Shown one piece after another: positions 1-9,775 of a stretch of 16,862 bases of DNA. Origin of the DNA: Funneliformis mosseae (taxonomy: Eukaryota > Glomeromycota > Glomeromycetes > Glomerales > Glomeraceae); NCBI GenBank assembly GCA_910592005.1, contig CAJVPP010001989.1, forward strand, positions 1-16,862, written 5' to 3'. Every line of letters begins with the position of its first letter. Positions within the stretch are counted from its first letter, which is position 1. The position numbers and the translations under genes were made by a program. The notes beneath the pieces are model-generated. The model worked only from the letters and a program-made list of their open reading frames with translations, did no database searches and was not told the origin of the DNA.

Positions 1-78
1 ATTTTAAAATACTGTAAAATAAACTTTATATAACGCTTTTTTATTTCGGAGTTAATATTACCCTTGAAATTTGAGTCA

Positions 79-210
79 GTCCCGGGTTGACCTGGGTTGA
101 ACGAGTCGAATCCGAGTCGGACAATAATCGGGTCGAGTCGAATCTTGGGTTCCATAATTATTAACGGGTTCGAGTTCGAATATGCTTCAAACCCGACCCG
201 ACCTGACCCT
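79..210. repeat. GC-rich fold-back repeat built on GGGTCG/GGGTTG-like words
   Basis: A sharply GC-rich island in AT-rich DNA. The left half is G-rich on the plus strand (CCCGGGTTGACCTGGGTTG, then GAGTCG and GGGTCGAGTCG words). The right half is C-rich (AAACCCGACCCGACCTGACC), so the two ends are imperfect reverse complements and could fold back. The interior repeats GAGTCGAAT-type words. Such islands behave as dispersed low-complexity repeats. I see no coding potential and no target duplication. A comparable but different island lies at 16278-16413. Confidence 0.6.
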
Positions 211-3200
211 TACGGAGCACTAGCCGTAGAAAGGGTGTGAATGTTGTGAAATATCAATCCAAACATGTTGATGCACAGAATTAATACACTGCCGTATATG
301 AATCATCGGATTTTTGGTTTTTTTTACCGAAGCGTCTGCTGCAATCCGAATGGGCTAATACGAAATGTGGAAAGAACGTGAATGAGAAAATTATTTGTGG
401 TGGGAAAAGAAGGATCTAGATTAATCTGTGAAAGTGTTCATCCATGCATCTTCTATGCGAGTAGCATCACGCAGATCGAATCGAAAACAATGGTGATAGA
501 ATATTTCGCCTTCACAAATTTTAAGAGTGGATACAAATTTCAACGAAAATTTGCAACGTAGGCGTAAAAATCCAATGAAAATATTTTCATATGACGAGTA
601 AGATTCAATTATATGACTAAAAGAAATTTATATATTTTTATTTTCTGGAAAACCAAATTCTAAAAAGGAAACAGACAAAGTGAAAAATTACACGGTTGTG
701 CGACGTCTAAAGAGAAAAATAATTAGATTAATGTGTGCTTATAGCAAATTATTTCTAAAGATTCAAATAGAATTTAAATCGTTTATATTAAATTTTTAAG
801 ATAATTCCCAAGTTATCAATAACACGTGATATATAGAAAGAAATATTGTAAATATCTCAGAAGTTTAGTGGTCCTCCATGACATCAACACGCATTTGATT
901 TTGTCGCCATTTGTAACAGACATGACAAATATACCATACAGAGATTAGAAAGAAGTACCTAAGGATGGTAAATTTTAACTCTTTTTATTAAAAACTAAAT
1001 GTACGTCAAGAACGATTCTTAAATTATTTTAATAACGGCTATCTATATTGCAAATTTATAATTTTTTTAAAAAGATAAGTTTTAGTATTATAAAATTAAA
1101 GTTTCTGCAGATACCACATGACGCACAACAAATATGTACATAACGGATATTAAACTTTATTTATTGAAAATTGACCCATAAATTTGTTAATAGTTTATAC
1201 ATTGTTTTAGATATTTTAAATTTTTAAATTTAATTAACCTAGCTATAATAAATACATGGATTAGTTTATGATTTAATAAAAACTATTGCTTGTTTTGAAC
1301 TTCATTTGGAAGTTGGTGTTTCTGAAAGTTAAAATAGTAAATTTAACAACGAACATATATAAGGAATATAAAGAAAGCAGGAGAGATCTTATTTAGGTTT
1401 CCTTATTATCGTGGAATCGACGGATATTTCTATATAAATGTCTCCGACGGGCAGTTCCAGTTTTAAGTATATTAGTTTCTGATCTACATGAAAGTAATCT
1501 CATTTCTTTCATCGAATTTCCAAATTTGATATTGTTCCAGTTTACACGAGCTAACTAACCATAAAAGGTTTATTATCGGAATTAGGAATTCTTGATCAAA
1601 TTTGCTTAACTAATTTTGGAAGGTTTGAAAGGAAAATTAAATCCTTTAATCTGCATATTTTGTACTACAATCTCTCGTTACTAAGTTGCTTGATTCTGGT
1701 TTAAGCGACTATCGCTAAACTCTATTTGTAATAATAAAACGCTCTTTTTCATTTTGCATATGCATTCCCCCCTTTTTTCTCCTTGTGATCACCTTTTACT
1801 TCTTTCCTTGTGTAATTCTAAATTATTAATATCATTTGTTCTTATCGCATCTTTATTTAAAATCTCACATAACTAATTTATCCTCCATGATCCAAATGTC
1901 TCTCTCCTATTGACCTTTTATTTTCATACCTTTCCTCCCCTTACTTAAGCTCATCATTGTTTTTCATAGTTAGTATTACATTGAATGCATTCATTCATTC
2001 ACCACGCTTTGTTGATTACTTCCTTCAATAGAAAATATAATGAATTCACGTAGCGAGATAATAGAAATTACTTGTGTTGTAGGAACGAATATTTGCACCT
2101 GAACATCCTATATTACATTTTCAGTGACGAATTACAAATCATGATTCTAAGCAAGTCTGTTCTCAACACGGCGAAATTATCCGAAGTAAATTTGAAATGA
2201 GAAAGTCTAGCCACGTTTTTATTATTTATTTTTTTTCCGAGGTATAAATGTTATATCAAGAAAAATGACCATGTTTCAATAAATGGGAAGTTTTCTAAAA
2301 AAATCATTGTTCTCGAGAATTTTTTTGACTAAAATTAAGTTTAATCTAATAACATCCAAAACTAAGATGCGATAAAAATAAAATTTTGTTAAAAAATTCT
2401 CGGAGCATGATTTTCCTAGCAAATGACTTAAAATAAATAATTACGCAAATTAATTTCATAACATACTATTCATTATGGTTTCTTATTTCAGTTGTGTCAA
2501 TAGTGGAGGTTTTTGTACACTTATCCAGACATGTCTTATTTTGAATGTTCTTTTTTTTTATCAACATAAATATTTACCCAAATGAACAATATTAATGTAT
2601 TAAATGTTTTTAAGTAATTGATCTGACGTTTTTTAATTTTAACTTGTGCTTTATTGTTCACATAATAAATAAACAATAAATATTTATTTAATGTGCAATT
2701 TTATTTAAATTTTTGTGAAACTTAAAAACTGTATAGCTGTTTTGAAACAACACTTATCAAATGAAAAGACGTCTCTCTAGTTGCGACTAGGTTGTAACTA
2801 TCGTTATATCCAAACGAACAATCTAGGACATTTAATTGAAATTTCAGCTGATTAAACGTTCAATGTTCTCATGTGAATAATCCATATATCCTATAAAGAA
2901 CCTTCTTTCGTTATTCACCTCACTATAACCATTTAATAGTTGGGTTCAAGAAAAAAAAAATTGAAAAAAAAATAACGTTCAGAAGTTTCAAAAAGTTGCT
3001 AAAATTAAAAAAAAAAAAATCTTGTCTCCATTACATTTTGCGTTTAAAAGAGTATTTCTCATTTAAAAAAAACCAAAAATAACAAGAATTTCAAAATTTC
3101 TAATTTGAAATATCTAACGCTAACAAATTTGCAATAATTTTTTACTCCGAAAAAAAATCGAAAAAAAAAAAAATTTTTTTTTTTTTTTTTTATAATAATA

Positions 3201-3607
3201 TGATGATTGATTGATTTAACTAAATCAAAATTTGATTTGGAAATTTTTTTTCTTTCTTTGTGGCTTTTTTTTTTTAGATGAGATGATGTAATAAAATAGA
3301 TAAGGGATAATAGTCCAAATTCAAGTTATAAAAGTGCCTCCTTAAGAAAATTTTATTTTTTTGCAACAGTTTTTAAATAAGAAATGGAATTCTTGAAAGA
3401 TTGTTAAAACGAATATTGTATATTATTAATGAAAGGAGTGGATTTTCATACATATTCATATCCAATAAACTTATGCATATTTTTTTTTCTTTGTTTTGTT
3501 TCTACATTTGGAAGAATATAGTGGTTTTTGAATAAATTCTCAACATTTCTTTTTCATGGTGGCTTTTAAATTGAAAATTTTTTATTTTTATATATATTTT
3601 TATCATT
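211..3607. other. intergenic DNA without a recognisable gene
   Basis: No reading frame, RNA gene or conserved motif could be supported in these 3.4 kb on either strand. The part from about 240 to 600 is relatively rich in CpG and unmutated in appearance, but no exon structure stands out. From 1740 to 1960 the plus strand is pyrimidine-rich. From 2950 to 3280 there are many A and T runs, including an A13 run directly followed by T18 at 3161-3191. The last 200 bp before the gene are AT-rich and would contain its promoter. A TATATATAT run at 3589-3597 lies only 11 bp before the ATG, which is too close to be a confident TATA box. Confidence 0.5.
2300..2414. mobile_element. possible small inverted-repeat element (MITE-like)
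   Basis: The left arm near 2300-2326 contains AAATCATTGTTCTCGAGAAT followed by a T-run. The right arm near 2391-2414 contains an A-run, TTCTCGGAGCATGATTTT. Read as reverse complements they match over roughly 20 bp with one 2-bp gap and a mismatch. The AT-rich interior is about 65 bp. Size and terminal inverted repeats fit a non-autonomous DNA element, but no clear target-site duplication is visible and no second copy occurs in the window. Confidence 0.35.
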
Positions 3608-5299
3608 ATGTACAGATTAAATTCATATTTTCAATATCTGGTAGACGAAATTAAAATAAATATTTTTAAACATGTTGATCAACCTTTTAATTTAGCTCGT
3701 TCTTGTAAGAGTTGGGCAGCTGTCGCAAAAGATTCGTATGCTAAAACGGAATGGCTGTTAGCCCGTTCAGGAAAAACTCATGCGTTATTTGTTGCCGTAA
3801 AGTTAGGACCAAGTTTTCTTACCATTCCAGTATGTCAAAATTTACTTACAAGAAAGGTCATCATTTCGAGATACTTCGTTCAAAGGTTATTAATGCATTT
3901 TGGAAAGTTCGATCAAAAGTTGATAGATCTGAAAATTGAACATAACGTTAATCAACTTGACGCCGATAGAATCTGTGCACTCCAAAAAAGAATCAAATCG
4001 CCATGGGCCAGCAATTTATCTTTACCAGTATTCCTTTATTTATTAAGCGAAGGATACAATCAATTTGGAAATGCGGTTCCTTTAAAGGGAAATGATATGG
4101 AACTATTCCATTTTCTATCAGCAGGTCCTCACGTGATCAACTACGCACCTGGAATGCTGCGGAAGAATTTAAAAGACATTGAAGATTTGATTTTGAATCA
4201 AAAATTCATTCCATTTCCGCCCAGGCCAAAATCCATTACGCGAGATTTGAATCATGACCCTCACATTCATCAACAACCACCTCCGGAAGAATATCCTCCC
4301 AAGGACGGTTATGAGAATAGTAGACAATTAAACGTAATTGCAAGAGCAATACTTATTCACCCTGATTTGGTGAATTTATGGAAACAAATTGGTTATGAAG
4401 AAATCTGTAATGATGTCAATGATTTAGTATTGCAAGGAGCATTGCTTATCCTCTTTCCACCAACACCAAGTTCTGATTGGGTTTGCCCTACCGTTTCCAA
4501 TGTAATTTCACGTCTTAAAGATCTCATTGATTTGGGATTCATTTTAAAGGATAGTGTTATTATTGATGCTCTTCATATGTTTGAACATCGTTTGGATGAT
4601 ATCGGGGACATACTCTGGAACGTTTTCTGTACAATTCGATCCAGTGAACCAATATATTCACTTGCTTGCAATTTTTTCCGGGAAGCATTAAATCCAGAAA
4701 GAAATCTGAAAAAAGATGATTTGTTAAATTTCCTTAAATCAAGATTTGATTATCATGAACGAGTTATTAAAGAGGTCGTTGCACAATACTTTAAAGATCA
4801 AAAGGTGAACGATATGAATTTAAGAAGGAAGTCGCTTATCCTTTCACCCAAAGTTTATCAATACTTCCTTGAAACATTTGGGGTAAATTCAGAGATATGC
4901 AGGATGTGCTTTGAAGATCTTCTTACTTTAAGAATTTATATTGATGAACCACGTATTTTAGAAGATAATAAAATTTCACCTGTCACGTATGACTCTATCG
5001 TAAAAACTTTTAACCTGTATGTTACAGAGAATGTTACTTTTGAGCCAGAACATATGGATTTATTACAAAGCGCAACAAGTCCAGAACTGATTCGGCCATT
5101 TTTTGAGAAATTTCTACCTTCCGTTTTTGGTATGTCCAAGAATCACAAACTTAATAATTCTAAGAAAAGGAAGAGACAAACGGATGAAATAATAAAATGG
5201 TCCGGTAAATTAAAATCATTCTGTGAAACGGACGACGGGAATTCATCTATTATTTTTAAAGAAAATCTCTTGAATTTTTGTAAAAGGTTAGAAAATTAA
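3608..5299 (+). CDS. F-box-like domain protein, 563 aa, single exon
   Basis: Residues about 10-50 read like an F-box: YLVDEIKINIF, then a P-x-N-L-x-x-x-C-K-x-W-x-x-V-A pattern (PFNLARSCKSWAAVAKD) and EWL. F-box motifs usually bind Skp1 and tether substrates to SCF ubiquitin ligases; that role here is inferred from the motif only. The rest matches no domain I can name. It has a helical region at 60-200, a proline-rich and histidine-containing linker at 202-232 (FPPRPKS, HQQPPPEEYPP), a second helical region at 240-510, and a basic cluster KKRKR at 519-523 that could be a nuclear localisation signal. The start is the first ATG of the open frame, just before the F-box; no upstream in-frame extension is apparent. 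No intron is needed. Codon use and about 47 CpGs set it apart from the decayed DNA to its right. Large families of similar F-box-like proteins are typical of Glomeromycotina. The gene is certain to be open; its function is uncertain. Confidence 0.8.
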   Translation: MYRLNSYFQYLVDEIKINIFKHVDQPFNLARSCKSWAAVAKDSYAKTEWLLARSGKTHALFVAVKLGPSFLTIPVCQNLLTRKVIISRYFVQRLLMHFGKFDQKLIDLKIEHNVNQLDADRICALQKRIKSPWASNLSLPVFLYLLSEGYNQFGNAVPLKGNDMELFHFLSAGPHVINYAPGMLRKNLKDIEDLILNQKFIPFPPRPKSITRDLNHDPHIHQQPPPEEYPPKDGYENSRQLNVIARAILIHPDLVNLWKQIGYEEICNDVNDLVLQGALLILFPPTPSSDWVCPTVSNVISRLKDLIDLGFILKDSVIIDALHMFEHRLDDIGDILWNVFCTIRSSEPIYSLACNFFREALNPERNLKKDDLLNFLKSRFDYHERVIKEVVAQYFKDQKVNDMNLRRKSLILSPKVYQYFLETFGVNSEICRMCFEDLLTLRIYIDEPRILEDNKISPVTYDSIVKTFNLYVTENVTFEPEHMDLLQSATSPELIRPFFEKFLPSVFGMSKNHKLNNSKKRKRQTDEIIKWSGKLKSFCETDDGNSSIIFKENLLNFCKRLEN

Positions 5300-6586
5300 G
5301 CAATAGGGAATTGGTTAGATTTATTTTTTTTTTTCATGTTTTTTATTATCATTATTATATAATTAGTGATATTTTTTTATTATTATCAAATAAATTATTA
5401 TATACTAGAATACAATTATTTGTGAACGTGCTATTTGCTCAACCGATCTGGTTAGGAAGGACGTAATAAATCTAATTTTTTAATTAATTTCATAATCGTA
5501 TGAACGGAATGTTCAACGCGAATGACGCTATCATATCCAGGTTACATGTGTTGATCATTGGACAGACAGACTGGACAGACGTAATTCGATTTGATGGACA
5601 TAATATTTTTCTCTCACATTGTTACTTTTTGTTGATCAATGAGCATTTATCTTGTGAACCTTTTTAAATTAGGATTAAATAATTACGCCGTTTCGAAAAA
5701 AGAATTTTCATTTAATTAATTGCTCCGCTTTTTCTCCACCCAATTTTTGGGGGTGTGAGACATTTGATTATCAAATTCGACTAATCCTATTCAACCTTAA
5801 ATATTATTTTAATTTTTAGAAAATTACTTTCACAACAGTTAAAAATGGTAATCAAATCACTCCTTATTATATTATTGTCTTTATTTTGTAAATGATTTGT
5901 CATTTATGGAAATGATCATCATTAATTGATGCAAATTAATTTAAAACTAATTTAATTTTCTTTCAAGGTAATTTAAAAAGGTTTAGAGTAACAAATAAAA
6001 GGGACAAGAGAGATTTGTGAATCAATTAGCTAATCAAATTCACGGGAATTCAAGCAAAAAAAAAAAAAAATCGTCGCGTCTTAAACGAATAAAAATAATT
6101 TATTTTTTTAGTAAAAATTTACAAGACGAGAGACATACATAACTTCCTAAACTTTAATGAGAACCCTTGAGATGATGTAAGATTTTACTGAAGGAATTAA
6201 CCATTCCTACAGGTTTAGAACTGAATATAGACAATGGAAATGTCAGTTTTTAATGAAAAAAGTTTTTGTTATACTTATCAAGTGAGAATTGAACTTGATT
6301 TAACTTTTTTTTTTTTTTTGCTTACTCCTTATTACCATCATTTGTGAATATTTTTTAATAAGCTAACGGCAAAGTATTTTTCTGATGACTGTCAGTACAT
6401 TGTCGATCAATTCTAACAGTTTATCTAAATTCGGAGTTGTTTTTTGCGTTTAATAACTTCAAAAAAAATTTTTTTTTCTGGTTTTTTTTGAATATTAATA
6501 TTTATTTCATTATTCTTCACGTTAGGACTTCCCATACGTAAAATTTATTCATATTTCATTTAATAGAGAAGGTGAATTAAATTATC
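5300..6586. other. intergenic DNA, nothing identified
   Basis: Apart from the likely 3' untranslated region of the upstream gene, I see no reading frame, RNA gene or mobile element here. There is a short GACAGAC duplication near 5560-5580 (GGACAGACAGACTGGACAGA) and several A or T runs (6056-6070, 6307-6319, 6463-6478). Base composition and CpG content resemble the DNA left of the gene, not the decayed block that starts farther right. Confidence 0.5.
5389..5394 (+). terminator. candidate polyadenylation signal AATAAA for the F-box-like gene
   Basis: The first AATAAA downstream of the stop codon lies 90 bp after it, in a TTATTAT-rich stretch typical of fungal 3' untranslated regions. Such hexamers are common by chance in AT-rich DNA, so this is only a plausible site. 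Confidence 0.3.
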
Positions 6587-6673
6587 ATATGGGAGGTTTG
6601 CTATTAAAATCGAGTTACGGATCATATGATTTATTATGTTCGTAACTCGACTATAATAGCAAACCTCCCATAT
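6587..6673. mobile_element. hairpin MITE, intact copy (87 bp)
   Basis: Perfect 19-bp terminal inverted repeats: ATATGGGAGGTTTGCTATT at 6587-6605 and its exact reverse complement at 6655-6673. A 4-bp bubble separates these from a second perfect 10-bp pair (TCGAGTTACG at 6610-6619 and CGTAACTCGA at 6641-6650). The centre includes the palindrome ATCATATGAT. The whole element can therefore fold into one long hairpin. If TA is the duplicated target, the element runs from TGGGAGG to CCTCCCA, which would fit mobilisation by a Tc1/mariner-type transposase; that assignment is inferred. A diverged copy lies at 15369-15454. Confidence 0.8.
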
Positions 6674-6684
6674 ATTTACACAGA

Positions 6685-7349
6685 CATACGGTAGATCAAC
6701 ATTATGAGTCTAGTAAACGATTATTAATGGAATATAATCACTTTTGGATTAAAAGAGATTGTTGAAAATCGCCAACAGATTACTTAGCGTTATTGCATGG
6801 ACTATGAAATTATTTAACGTTAACTAATCAAATTCAACATGTGGAAATGAAGAAATTGATCATTTAATATAGAAATTTCGAAAGCTACGGTCCATAATTA
6901 CACACAAATATTTATCTAAGGCAGATTTTTTGAATGATACAGTAGATTGGGTTAATAGTTAATGGAATTATAACAAACAACAATCAACATAATTAGGATA
7001 ATACTTAAAAGACTTAAAAGATTAAAAAATATTGATGTGAAGAGGTATGTAAATTTTAACAAAAAACTAACCAAATTATAGGCTTAATCCAATTAAAATT
7101 AAGCAGTAAATGGAGCACTCGAAGTAAGGCATTACTTAAATCCATTAATTAAAGATTATTATTTTCTCGTGATTGCTTGATTTGATATAATTTAAGAATA
7201 TACAGTATTTACAACATAATCAACTTACTTGGAAACAAAGAATCGATATCCGAATTGATATGAGAAGCAATTTTCAGAATTTCTATGAAATGCAATTTTT
7301 AAAGATTTTGCGTTCAATAAATACTCCATTGTTGGCATATTTGTATTAG
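6685..7349 (+). pseudogene. decayed coding region of unknown family
   Basis: Starting 11 bp after the hairpin MITE, the plus strand reads as protein with interruptions: HTVDQHYESSKRLLMEYNHF, then YLALLHGL, then (after a frameshift near 6930) NYNKQQST and LKRLKRLKNIDVKRYVNFN. It ends with 52 uninterrupted codons at 7191-7346 (including LTWKQRIDIRIDMRSNFQ and FYEMQFLKILRS) and a TAG. Most interrupting stops (TGA 6763 and 6805, TAA 6865 and 6895) could come from CGA, TGG or CAA by one transition. The helical, Lys/Gln-rich character would suit a transposase or another mobile-element protein, but I do not recognise the family. CpGs are still fairly frequent here, so it is less decayed than the DNA after 7426. 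The left end may be cut by the MITE. Confidence 0.55.
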
Positions 7350-9775
7350 ATTATTAGACTATAAAAAAGAAATTGTACATATAACCGGAAAGAATATGCA
7401 TTTATAGGAAGCGTTTTTATAAGCCGTCCTTGCTGATTTGGACATATCTATGATCTTGTGGTGTAAATAATGATATAAGTTCAAGAATAATATCAAGTAC
7501 ACCATTAAAACTTTTATGAGATACTAATCCTTTTAAAAAGAACTAAAAAAAATTAACAATAATGTAAGTACTTTATCTATTAGTTCATTGGTTATGAAAT
7601 TTGATATTAGAAAATACACTATATAAGAAATTGAAAATTTTTTCTTTACTTTATAAGCTAATCAAAATTAATTTATTATTTATTTAAAGATTTAAATTTT
7701 ACATTAATTAATTATTTTAAATAATTTGATGAAATCAATTATGATATTACAAGATATTTTAATAATTATAATAATATTAATAGTATTAATAAAGATTAAA
7801 TAAATTATTAATTTAATAGAATATAAATAAAAGATTAAATGCATTAATTTTAATAAAAAGATAATAATAATTCAAAATACTTTAAATTTATATTTATAAA
7901 ATACTCAAAAGTCATTTAAGAGTTATAAATTAATAAATCTGTTTTTAATATTAAGTAAATAATTTAAAAATTTTAAAATGTAAAAATATTTAATCATCTA
8001 GATCTTAAAGATAAATTAAAAATAATAAATATTTTAATTTATTAAGTATTAACTATAAGAAATATAAATACAAATATATATATTTTTTACAAGTAAAGTT
8101 TTTTATTATTATATGAGAATATACATATCAGACAATTTTCCTATAAATTTTTATTATTATGCATTTCTCTATCATATTATCTATTATGTGATTAAGAATA
8201 TATTAATAATAATACATTTATTAATTGAAATAAAAATCATACAGCTTTTTTTGCAATCATGCAAATCAAAAAAAAATAATCAGAAATGAAAAAATTTTCA
8301 ATTAAGTAAAACAGTTTTAAATCAAAAAAAAAAACTTCTAATTTCAAAAAAAATTAGATTAACTTAAAATATTTGATCCTAATAATCATTTTGTATAAAA
8401 AAACTTATTGGATTTATATATCTCTAATAAAATATTCTCTTATTCTAATATTTATAAAATAATCTAATTAATGATTATTTGATTTAATGATAGTTTAAAA
8501 ATATAATTATTAAAATTTGAAGATCCAAAGATAGGCATTATTTTAATATAATATTTAAATTGATTATGAAATTAGTATAATCAAACTAAAAATAGAAAAA
8601 AAAAATAATTAAACTTATTAATATGTAAAGTATCTAAAAAGACTAATATAATATTAAAGTATCAACTTTCTTCTAATATTATACTAATCAAAATAATCTA
8701 AATTAGCTATCAGATGATCAATTTTAAGCTTATTTTAATATTTATTTATAGTTAATTTATCATATTTTCTGATTAGTATAAATACATACTGATTAATACT
8801 GATTAATGCTAATCAGATATAGTTATTTGATATTAATTTAGAACTTAAATTTAATTAAATCAGCCTAAAATTAGTCTCAATTTAGCATTAACATAGCATT
8901 AATTCAGAACTTAAATTACTTAAATTCAACCTAAAATACCACTGATTAACACTAATTAACTTTAATTAAATAAGTAATTTAATTTCAATTCAATTAAAAA
9001 TGTATATAAAATTAGTATATTTTAATTTAAAGGATTAGCATTCTAGCTCAAATAATTAAAGTATGAATTTCTTTTATAAATTATACTATGAAAGCTACAA
9101 GTTTAAGTCTTAATTAAAGCATAAAACTAGATGATTTTTGTAAAAATTTTATATGTAACTAAATATATAATTTATTAGTAACTGGTCAATCAATCTATCA
9201 ATCAGTATTAATTATATTATATTATTTAAATTTATTTAATATTTATTTTAATTAAATTTAATTTGAAATAATAATAGAATTAAATTATATAAAAACTTTT
9301 TAAAATATCAAGTAAAGTGAATAAAAAACAAAAAGTCAGCAAGTAAAAGATTTTTATACTTACTTAAACTATTTATAAAAGATATTAATAATCTTTTAAT
9401 ATTTAAATTTACTAGAATTAAATATTGTAAATATAATTATAAATAAGAAAAACTTTTAAGCCTAAGCTTAAGTTCTGATTTAATAATTAATAATGCTTTT
9501 AAAAAGTATAATATAAAATTTAATCATATTTGTAATTCTTTTAATTATATATTTATTAAAAGTAAAATGTTTAACAAATTATTATATTATAGAAGGTACT
9601 CAAAAGTTTTTAAATAACTTATTAGGTAACCAATAACTATAAAAAAAAGTGATCAGCATTAAGTTTATTTATATATAAACATTATATTTGCATATAATAT
9701 CATAAATTACCTGATTTATTTATATTATTATACTTCACAAAAAAAGGAAAACAAAAATAAATTAACTACATAACA
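7350..9775. other. extremely AT-rich desert without CpG
   Basis: About 2.4 kb, by eye close to 85% A+T, with no reading frame I can connect to a protein. From 7427 on I find no CpG. Small structures seen: TTGATTAT...ATAATCAA near 8560-8584; an imperfect hairpin at 8641-8689 (GACTAATATAATATTA against TAATATTATACTAATC); a tandem pair TACTGATTAA at 8787-8806; a direct repeat at 8836-8871 and 8901-8937; and the word TACTCAAAAGT at 7902-7912 and 9597-9607. These probably are remnants of old mobile elements. Confidence 0.6.

Noticed and set aside
167..180. GGTTCGAGTTCGAA resembling a tRNA T-loop
   Set aside because: No acceptor stem, D-arm or anticodon arm fits around it; it is part of the GC-rich fold-back repeat.
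3161..3191. A13-T18 palindrome as a regulatory hairpin or terminator
   Set aside because: Homopolymer runs are abundant around 2950-3280 and no GC stem or neighbouring gene end is present.
3589..3597. TATATATAT as TATA box of the gene
   Set aside because: It ends 11 bp before the ATG, which leaves too little room for transcription start and leader, and TA runs are frequent here.
3751..3939. 62-codon open frame (+)
   Set aside because: It lies entirely inside the 563-residue F-box-like gene in another frame; the longer frame has the motif and the coding character.
4936..5139. 67-codon open frame (-)
   Set aside because: Antisense to the F-box-like gene, with no motif or independent support.
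7350..9775. Mitochondrial origin of the very AT-rich segment
   Set aside because: No organellar genes or tRNAs, and it runs directly into nuclear-type Tc1/mariner relics with the same CpG loss.
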